Source: Myotis daubentonii (lineage: Eukaryota > Chordata > Mammalia > Chiroptera > Vespertilionidae). From it: a stretch of 64,000 bases of DNA. The notes below the pieces were generated by a model. That model saw nothing but the letters and a program-made list of their open reading frames with translations, searched no databases and was not told where the DNA came from. The stretch lies in assembly GCF_963259705.1 (NCBI RefSeq), contig NC_081846.1:93942641-94006640 (forward strand). The letters are read 5' to 3'. Positions 59,588 to 64,000 of this stretch are shown here, one piece after another. Both the position numbers and the translations under genes were made by a program. Each line of letters begins with the position of its first letter. The stretch's first letter is position 1.

Positions 59588-59931
59588 CTACACAAAAAGG
59601 AACATCAGGAATCATGCAGCCATCAAGTCCTTCCAGGACCATCTTATTCCTAAGGGATTATAACTCAGAAGTCCCAGAATACCTGCCTCTTTGATTTGTC
59701 AATATAATGGAATTCCGAATGAATACATGTATCCAGACTGCTTTGCTCTTCCAATTCTACCACCACTAAAATCACAGAATAAATATAAACACTTTTTTTG
59801 CTTTATGAATCATTAAATTATTCTAGAAACACATTTAAAATTAATTATCTAGGATATTTCCATAATATTGCTAAACTTAAGTTATAGTACCTTCACTCCA
59901 AAACAGCATTAAAGAGTACACACAAAAACTA

Positions 59932-60235
59932 TCCTATATAAAAAAATCCTAATATGCAAATCGACCGAACGGTGGAACGGGGCAGCTCCTGTGTTGAGCG
60001 TCTGCCCCCCGAGAGGGAGGTGACTGGTGGTGGAGTGGGCTGTCCAGCGAGCGCCCTGACGGTCGCCTCCACAGAGCAAGGCAACCAGCGGCAGTGATCA
60101 GGGGGTGGGGCCGGCCAGCAGGCTGTACCAGGCCCCCAGCCAAGGCAGGTGCCAGTGGGGCCCCCCCCATCTCCCTGCCCGCCGGTCGCCACACAGATTG
60201 GCCCTGATCACTGGCCAGGCCTAGGGACCCTACCT
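59932..60235 (+). mobile_element. Helitron, 3' end missing
   Basis: Starts TCCTATATAAAAAAATCC then TAATATGCAAATCGACCGAA. It runs through GGCCGGCCAGCAGGCTG and ends in GGACCCTACCTTATATATTG without the usual stem and CTAG. Confidence 0.75.
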
Positions 60236-60344
60236 TATATATTGGGAACAGTCTCTTAGATTTGAAAATTAAAACCTGGCAAGGCTACTCTAACACTGGA
60301 AAAAAAAACAGGATGATGCAGCAATGACATGCATGGACTCTGGC

Positions 60345-60490
60345 TTGCACATTTTGTGGCCAGCCCTGATTCTGACACTTATAACTGTGTGACAAAGACA
60401 ATTACTTAACTTCTCTCTGCTTCAGTTTTTCCACTCATAAGGTGGGGAAAATGGTACTACTGCCTCAGAAGGATCATGTTATGCACTACT
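60345..60490 (+). mobile_element. MIR SINE
   Basis: CTGTGTGACAAAGACAATTA then CTTAACTTCTCTCTGCTTCA follow the MIR core and 3' part. Confidence 0.75.
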
Positions 60491-60574
60491 TTTTATAATC
60501 AGGGCAAAAATTGTAGCTGCCCATACAACAGCAAGATGCCTTTCACCTGTATGAAAAGTATGGTCACTGGTGCA

Positions 60575-60720
60575 TGCAGCGTCAGATTGCAAGAGGGATG
60601 TCCGATTGCCAGTTTAGGCCCAACATCCCCCGAGGGGTCCCGGACTGCGAGAGGACGCATGCGGGGCTGAGGGACCACCCCCTTCCCCCCATGCACGAAT
60701 TTCATGCACTGGGCCTCTAG
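60575..60720 (+). mobile_element. Helitron 3' part, first of a second tandem pair
   Basis: This 5'-truncated copy (GGCCCAACATCCCCCGAGGG, then CACGAATTTCATGCACTG) ends CTAG at 60717-60720. It is directly followed by the TC of the next element. Confidence 0.82.
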
Positions 60721-60885
60721 TCCTACATAATAAAGAGCTAATATGCTAATTAGACCAAACAGCCGGATGACCTTCTGGGCTGCAAAGGGCTGCGAGGGCC
60801 GGCCAAGGCTATGAGGGGCTGCGAGGGCTGGCTGAGGTTGCGAGGGCTGAGCCCCTTGCACGAATTTCGTGCATTGAGCCTCTAG
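60721..60885 (+). mobile_element. Short Helitron, second of the second tandem pair
   Basis: 165 bp from TCCTACATAATAAAGAGC to CATTGAGCCTCTAG. Internal GGGCTGCGAGGG units are repeated three times. Confidence 0.88.
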
Positions 60886-61068
60886 TATAAAATAAAAGGT
60901 ACTATTATCTTTCACTGATGAAACTTTTATTTTTTTTTAATAGGAATGATGGATTTGCATTCTCACTGGCTGTGCTTATCTACATCCCAACACAAAGAGT
61001 ATCTGTGACAGCTGCAATGAAGGGGCTCATCTCCCTAACCCTGGAGACTTGAACACTACACTCTAAAC

Positions 61069-61289
61069 CAGTGGTTCTCAACCTTCCTAATGCCGCGACC
61101 CTTTAATACAGTTCCTCATGTTGTGGTGACCCCCAATTTCATTGTTACAAATTGAACATAATTAAAGCATAGTGATTAATCACCAAAACAATATGTAATT
61201 ATATGTGTATTTTCCAATGGTCTTAGGCGACCCCTGTGAAAGGTGTTTGAGCCCCAAAGGGGTCGCGACCCACAGATTGAGAACCGCTG
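61069..61289. mobile_element. Non-autonomous hAT element (CAGTGGTTCTCAACC family)
   Basis: 221 bp with ends CAGTGGTTCTCAACCTTCC and ATTGAGAACCGCTG, flanked by the perfect 8-bp duplication CTCTAAAC (61061-61068, 61290-61297). Same terminal motif as the palindromic element at 5840 but a different interior. Confidence 0.92.
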
Positions 61290-61622
61290 CTCTAAACAAA
61301 TGTAAGCTAAATAGTGAATCCTGAATGTGGAAATCGGCTTTCATTGGTCTCCTACAGGATTGGACATTATACGAGACAAAAGCCCCTGGGGAGTATCTGA
61401 GAACAAGCATGATACAATTAAAGAAAATCAAAATACCTTTTTCTTTTTAAAACACGTTGCAAACTTAGCATAAGATGACTCTTTCAATAACCTTCAAAGT
61501 ATATCCCATTTCATTAAAAGGACAGAATAAAAACTGTGAACATATCCCACACTTAGCCTGCTTTAACTAGCATAGTACATAAGCTACTCAAATGTAAAGT
61601 CCTAGTTAATTTTGGGTCCTAA

Positions 61623-62101
61623 CCTATATAATAAAAGCCTAATATGCAAATTGACCAAATGGCAGAACAACCGGTTGCTATGACACACACTGACCACCAG
61701 GGGGCTCAACTCAGGAGCTGCCCCCAGCCCACAGGCCAGCCAAGGCAGGTGCCAGCCCCGCCAAATCGCACCGCTGGTCACCCCGCAGAGGGGGAAGGTG
61801 GCGGCAGCAGGGGACAGGGCCAGCTGGCGAGTGGGTGGGGCCGGCCGGCAAGCAGGTTGGCACCGCCCTCCGATTGCCCCACCTGTGGGAGGCGACCTGT
61901 GGCAGCGGCAGGACGATCGGGGGTGGGGCCGGCCGGCAAGCAGGCTGGCACTGCCCCCCGATCGCCCTGCCTGTCACCTCTAAGGCAGGTGCTAGCGGTG
62001 GCCCCCCGATTGCCCCGCCAGTCACCCCACAGATCGTCCCTGATCGCTGGCCAGGCCTAAGGACCCTACCTCTGCATGAATTTTGTGCACCGGGCCTCTA
62101 G
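61623..62101 (+). mobile_element. Helitron (HeliBat type) with internal duplication
   Basis: Starts CTATATAATAAAAGCC and ends CACCGGGCCTCTAG before T. GGTGGGGCCGGCCGGCAAGC appears twice about 95 bp apart, so the interior was duplicated after capture. Confidence 0.88.
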
Positions 62102-62338
62102 TACAGTATAAATTCCTTGAAGACAGGGATGCCGCTCCGCCCCCGCCCCCCCCCCCCCAAACACACACACTGCCAGTTAACATGGAGCACACAGAAGAGA
62201 GCAAACACTTGCTAAGTGTTGTTTAATAAGTATCACAGAGTGAAAGCTTCATCTGCACCCAAACCCACTAGCTGATATGGTGTGCATTCATTCTCTACAG
62301 ATTTATGAAAAAAATTCCTTGTTTTAAGAAAGGCTGCC

Positions 62339-62565
62339 GCCCTAACCGCTTTGGCTCAGTGGATAGAGCGTTGGCCTGTGGACTGAGGGGTCCCAGGTTC
62401 GATTCCGGCCAAGGGCAGGTACCTTGGTTGCGAGCACATCCCCAGTGGGGGGCGTGCAGGAAGCAGCTGATTGATCTCTCTCATCGATGTTTCTAACTCT
62501 CTATCCCTCTCCCTTCTTCTCTGTAAAAAAGCAATAAAATATATTTTAAAAAAAAAAAAGAAAGA
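62339..62565 (+). mobile_element. Young Ves SINE
   Basis: GCCCTAACCGCTTTGGCTCA to the A-rich tail, with duplication AAGAAAGGCTGCC at 62326-62338 and 62566-62578. Confidence 0.95.
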
Positions 62566-62739
62566 AAGAAAGGCTGCCAGACACAAATGCACAGGCCCTG
62601 TTGTGCAGGAATGTAACTCTTGTTTATATCAATTAGCCTGTGGTAAAACTGGTTTCATTATAAGTTGTTTTGCTTTAAGTCACAGAACCTGTCGATGCTA
62701 TTAAGTGAGGACTCACTGGACTAATAAGAAAGAATTCAC

Positions 62740-62955
62740 CAGGCCTGCATGGCTCAGTGGTTGAGCGTCAACCTATGAACCAGGAAGTCATGGTTCCACT
62801 CCCAGTCAGGGCTCATGCCTGACTTGAGGGCTCGATCCCCAGTGGGGGACCGTGCAGGAGGCAGCCAATCGATGATTCTCTCTCATCACTGCTGTTTCTA
62901 TCTCTCTCTTTCCCTCTCCCTTCCTCTCCAAAATCAATAAAAATATTTTTTAAAA
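62740..62955 (+). mobile_element. Ves-type SINE
   Basis: GGCCTGCATGGCTCAGTGGT to TCAATAAAAATATTTT. AAGAAAGAATTC-like flanks. Confidence 0.9.
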
Positions 62956-63446
62956 AGAAAAGAATTCCATCATACAATCTGTTTGTTTACTTAATCTGTG
63001 CTTGAAATTATATTCCCAATTTCTGTGTGTAGCTAATTTTATACATTACAACTTATCAACTAGCCTGACCCTTTTTTTTTCTATGAGAAATTTTTTCTAA
63101 TAATAATAAAAAATTAACTGTTTGGTATTATAGAACAAGCCTAATCTCCTTAAATTATTTTCATTATCTATCAATTATGAACCATATTGGTACATCTTGT
63201 TCCTATCTTTAATATTCTTTTTTTATTATATTTTAAGCACTAGAAAACATTTTAAAGAAATGATGAAGATTGTTTTGGCAATTTTTCATTTGAGGGGAAA
63301 ACCTGAATATTTACTTTTACTATACATTTAATTATAATTGGAATTATTTACTTCTCCATGATATTGTTGCTTTGAGGGAAAACACTGGTTTAAATTACAG
63401 TACCAAAATATTAAGAAAGTGATTTTGCTCTTCTCTGTTTACAAAC

Positions 63447-63568
63447 CTGAGATGTGGACATTCTGGAGCGGCTGCCTGGAGTGGAGCCTGGACTGCTGCC
63501 TGTAGTTCTGATGGGTTCCTTGTATGTTCTAAGGCCACCTGTTACAAATTTTACAAGTCTCTGCTTGT
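63447..63568 (-). other. Unassigned exon-like block in the MAP3K2 upstream intron
   Basis: On the minus strand an AATTTAG acceptor-like site is followed by 122 nt with an open frame reading KQRLVKFVTGGLRTYKEPIR, TTGSSPGSTPGSRSRMSTSQ, then CAG/GTTTGT. It ends in phase 0, the phase needed to join the next MAP3K2 exon at 59587, but MEKK2 has no such sequence. The Ser/Gly/Pro/Arg-rich composition resembles a disordered phospho-region. I do not recognise the source. It may be an alternative exon, a fossil of another gene, or chance. Confidence 0.25.
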
Positions 63569-63865
63569 CTAAATTATATTAAATAAATCACCCAATATTT
63601 TCCTGCTTCATGAATTCAATTTAGGCTCATTTATGAAATCTATTTCCTTCCTTCTTATTATTGATAAACCAGTTGTGTGCTAATATTAAACGTTTCTGGA
63701 AAGGAAACTAAAAACCGAGCTTAAAAACCCACTAAATAGAAACTAAATTTGAAAGAAGTGAATTATTTTCCTGACTTTACATAGTGAAACATGAAAACAG
63801 TCCATAAAAAAGGTTTCCAAATGGAAATGATCTTAAAAATCCATTTGCTTTCTTTTTTCCTCCTC

Positions 63866-64000
63866 TTTTAATCCTCACCTTAAGATATATTTTTATTGAT
63901 TTTCAGAGAGAGAGAGGAATGGGGGGAGACAGAAACCTTGATGTGAGAGAGAAACATTGATTGGTTGCTTCCTGTACTGTCCTGATCAGGGATCAAACCA
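63866..64000 (-). mobile_element. Ves-type SINE, cut by the window edge
   Basis: Reverse 3' part (AATCCTCACCTTAAGATATA, then TTGATTGGTTGCTTCCTGTA). The 5' part is beyond 64000. Confidence 0.85.

Noticed and set aside
59680..59770. Minus-strand block with AGTGG...GGCAG/GTATTC borders resembling an exon before the PB1 exon
   Set aside because: The plausible frame contains an in-frame stop, and the peptide does not match the first half of PB1.
59600..64000. Searched for the MAP3K2 exons encoding residues 1-88
   Set aside because: No reading frame with the expected basic PB1 half was found; they must lie right of the window.

Overview
The window is nuclear DNA of a mammal, almost certainly a vesper (vespertilionid) bat. 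Two genes fix the mammalian synteny. The repeat content fixes the lineage: about two dozen tRNA-derived Ves SINEs, at least a dozen short Helitrons of HeliBat type (TC start, CTAG end, the 3' end usually beginning with a GTGCA-type stem), eight short non-autonomous hAT elements (five with clear 8-bp target duplications) and a piggyBac-type element in TTAA. This mix of recently active DNA transposons and Ves SINEs is known from vespertilionid bats such as Myotis. No prokaryotic feature, CRISPR array or tRNA gene is present.

Layout. Positions 1 to about 4,080 hold the 5' end of ERCC3 (XPB helicase of TFIIH) on the minus strand: exon 3 (946-1182), exon 2 (1955-2160), exon 1 with the start codon (3641-3668), then a TATA-less CpG-island promoter. 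Intron 1 is almost wholly a 31-bp G-rich minisatellite, a second minisatellite lies just past exon 2, and a third array lies upstream of the promoter. Positions 4,090-26,000 are intergenic and built mainly from transposons: an old L1/HAL1 mosaic with nested Ves, hAT, solo LTR and Helitron insertions, an internally deleted young L1 (about 12.4-14.7 kb), a nearly full-length young L1 with intact ORF1 but broken ORF2 (16.8-23.5 kb), and old LTR fossils. Positions 26,010-64,000 hold the 3' part of MAP3K2 (MEKK2), also on the minus strand: an inferred 8.6-kb transposon-poor 3' UTR, then twelve coding exons from the stop codon (34,591) to the second half of the PB1 domain (59,587). The exon lengths add to 1,596 nt, exactly 531 codons plus stop, all in phase. 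This matches the last 531 residues of the 619-residue human protein. The exons for the first 88 residues and the promoter lie beyond the right edge.

The two genes act in different processes: ERCC3 in promoter opening and nucleotide excision repair, MAP3K2 in the MEK5-ERK5 and JNK cascades. They are neighbours in the same order and orientation as in human 2q14.3. I found no new multi-gene system. The best leads are the G-quadruplex-rich arrays around the ERCC3 5' exons, a GC-AG intron in ERCC3, two exon-like open blocks I cannot assign (4710-4800 and 63447-63568), and perfectly abutting tandem Helitrons at two places.
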